From Chlorella sorokiniana (taxonomy: Eukaryota > Chlorophyta > Trebouxiophyceae > Chlorellales > Chlorellaceae): DNA of 64,000 nt. Positions within the stretch are counted from its first letter, which is position 1. The number at the start of each line of letters is the position of its first letter. Made by a program: the position numbers and the translations under genes. The notes below the pieces were generated by a model, which ran no database searches, had not been told where the DNA came from, and worked only from the letters and a program-made list of their open reading frames with translations. Location of the stretch: NCBI GenBank assembly GCA_025917655.1, contig CP084617.1, positions 62,001-126,000 of the forward strand. Direction: 5' to 3'. This document shows, in pieces, positions 63,230-64,000 of this stretch.

Positions 63230-64000
63230 TCAGCTCCCAGGTCGCCCAGCGGTTCGCCCGCCGCCGTGCGCCGCCGCTGCCGAGGCGCCGCCCGCGCAGA
63301 GCGGCATGCGCCGCTGCGGCCACGCCTCCCCCTGCAGCCGCTGCGCCAGGGCCCTCCAGGGCGCCAAGCGCTGCTCATTGGACATGGGGGCGGCGCCGCT
63401 GGTGCTAGTCATCACCCAGACCTGCATGTGTTGTTGAGGGTGGGGCGCGGTGGGGGCAGACGTGCGGTGCCGGGCTGGAGAGGGTGCGCGAGCCGCTCGC
63501 TGGTGCCCCGCTCATCCCTTACAGAGGCGGAAGCCTGCACAGCAGCGGCCTGCTGCATCATGCTGACAACGTGGTCGCTCTGCACTCGCACGCACAAGAG
63601 GCAGAAGCGCCTGCTGCTTCTGCTTCTGCGGCGGCAGCGCACCTCTGTGTCCAGCGGCAGCGGCCAGCCCTCGGGCAGCACCCACTGGCGCCCCACCTCC
63701 AGACGGCTGGGCCGCCGCGCCTGCAGGGTGGGGGCCCGGGCCGGCCCCTGCTGAGCCGCCTGCTGCGGCCCCTCACCGGGCGCCTCCGCTGCCTCGGTCG
63801 CTCCTGAAACAGGTGCTGGTGCTGGCGCTGCTGCTGACAAGCCGTCCAGACCCGGCCCATCACCAGCGCTGGAACAGTCGTTGTGGGGCTGCGGCGGCCC
63901 TGTTTCCTCTGCCTGCCTTGGGCCTGTACCACTTGCTGCCTGGCCCGGCCATGGACCCTTGCCGGGGCTCTTCTTCCCGCCGCCGCCGCCGCCGCCCCCA
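63230..64000 (-). CDS. 3' part of an unrecognised gene
   Basis: The gene enters from the right edge. An exon ending at about 63643 gives ARRPSRLEVGRQWVLPEGWP and LPLDTE, joins SDHVVSMMQQAAAVQASAS (about 63577-63521), then VWVMTSTSGAAPMSNEQRLA and PWRALAQRLQGEAWPQRRMP, ending GRTAGRPGS with TGA at 63230-63232. Phases agree at both joins (phase 0). The upstream part (63650-63950) is Gln/Pro/Ala-rich. No family recognised. Further exons lie outside the window. Confidence 0.4.

Noticed and set aside
63300-63436. RING-finger-like plus-strand stretch (CGHASPCSRCARAL) near the right end
   Set aside because: It lacks the final CP-x-C pair and joins to no plus-strand exon. The minus-strand reading forms a phase-consistent chain of exons.
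1-64000. Mobile elements, viral remnants, CRISPR arrays, rRNA and tRNA genes
   Set aside because: No reverse transcriptase, integrase, transposase or capsid-like reading, no long terminal repeats, no regular spacer array and no tRNA cloverleaf was found by eye. Small or degenerate copies could be missed.

Overview
The window looks like nuclear DNA of a unicellular green alga, most likely of the Chlorella/Micractinium (Trebouxiophyceae) type. It is GC-rich, and almost every gene is cut into short exons by roughly 100-300 bp introns. Several proteins are plant-lineage types: a Tubby-like protein, a CSP41-type chloroplast RNA-binding protein, a chloroplast GNAT acetyltransferase, a starch-binding CBM20 coiled-coil protein and a proline-rich cell-wall protein. 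The chlorophyte TGTAA polyadenylation motif follows several stops. I see no bacterial operons, rRNA, tRNA, CRISPR, transposase or reverse transcriptase. The species call is inference.

Layout. 1-14 kb: 3' part of a phosphoglycerate-mutase-like gene (+), two small unrecognised genes (-), a chloroplast GNAT acetyltransferase (+) and a large armadillo-repeat gene (-). 15-25 kb: Tubby-like protein, beta-carbonic anhydrase, a Tim17/22/23-family protein and an acidic unrecognised protein (all +). 26-33 kb: a clean ten-exon gene of a conserved but uncharacterised family (-) and a pherophorin/extensin-like wall protein with a (PPPPKPKPR)n tract (+). 34-59 kb: three members of a secreted six-cysteine, three-domain family (at 34.3-35.7, 54.3-55.7 and 57.0-58.9 kb). 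Between them lie an F-box/LRR gene (-), a nuclear low-complexity protein (+), DNA polymerase lambda (-), a COA1/TIM21-like protein (+) and CSP41 (+). 59-64 kb: a single-exon membrane protein (-), the CBM20 coiled-coil protein (+) and the 3' end of an unidentified gene (-).

Most interesting. The secreted family carries tandem C-x11-13-C-x6-8-CC-x9-C-x23-27-C domains. Their layout recalls the land-plant prolamin-like/EC1 (egg-cell-secreted) domain. Two members sit in a roughly 2.1 kb inverted duplication that includes the promoter. Each domain boundary is cut by a phase-2 intron at the same place.

Two window-wide signals matter for anyone annotating this sequence. First, at least eleven introns use a GC donor instead of GT. 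Second, many exons change frame by one base at short C or G runs, which looks like homopolymer undercalling rather than gene decay. Exon ends given to the base were placed by hand from splice signals and reading-frame continuity.
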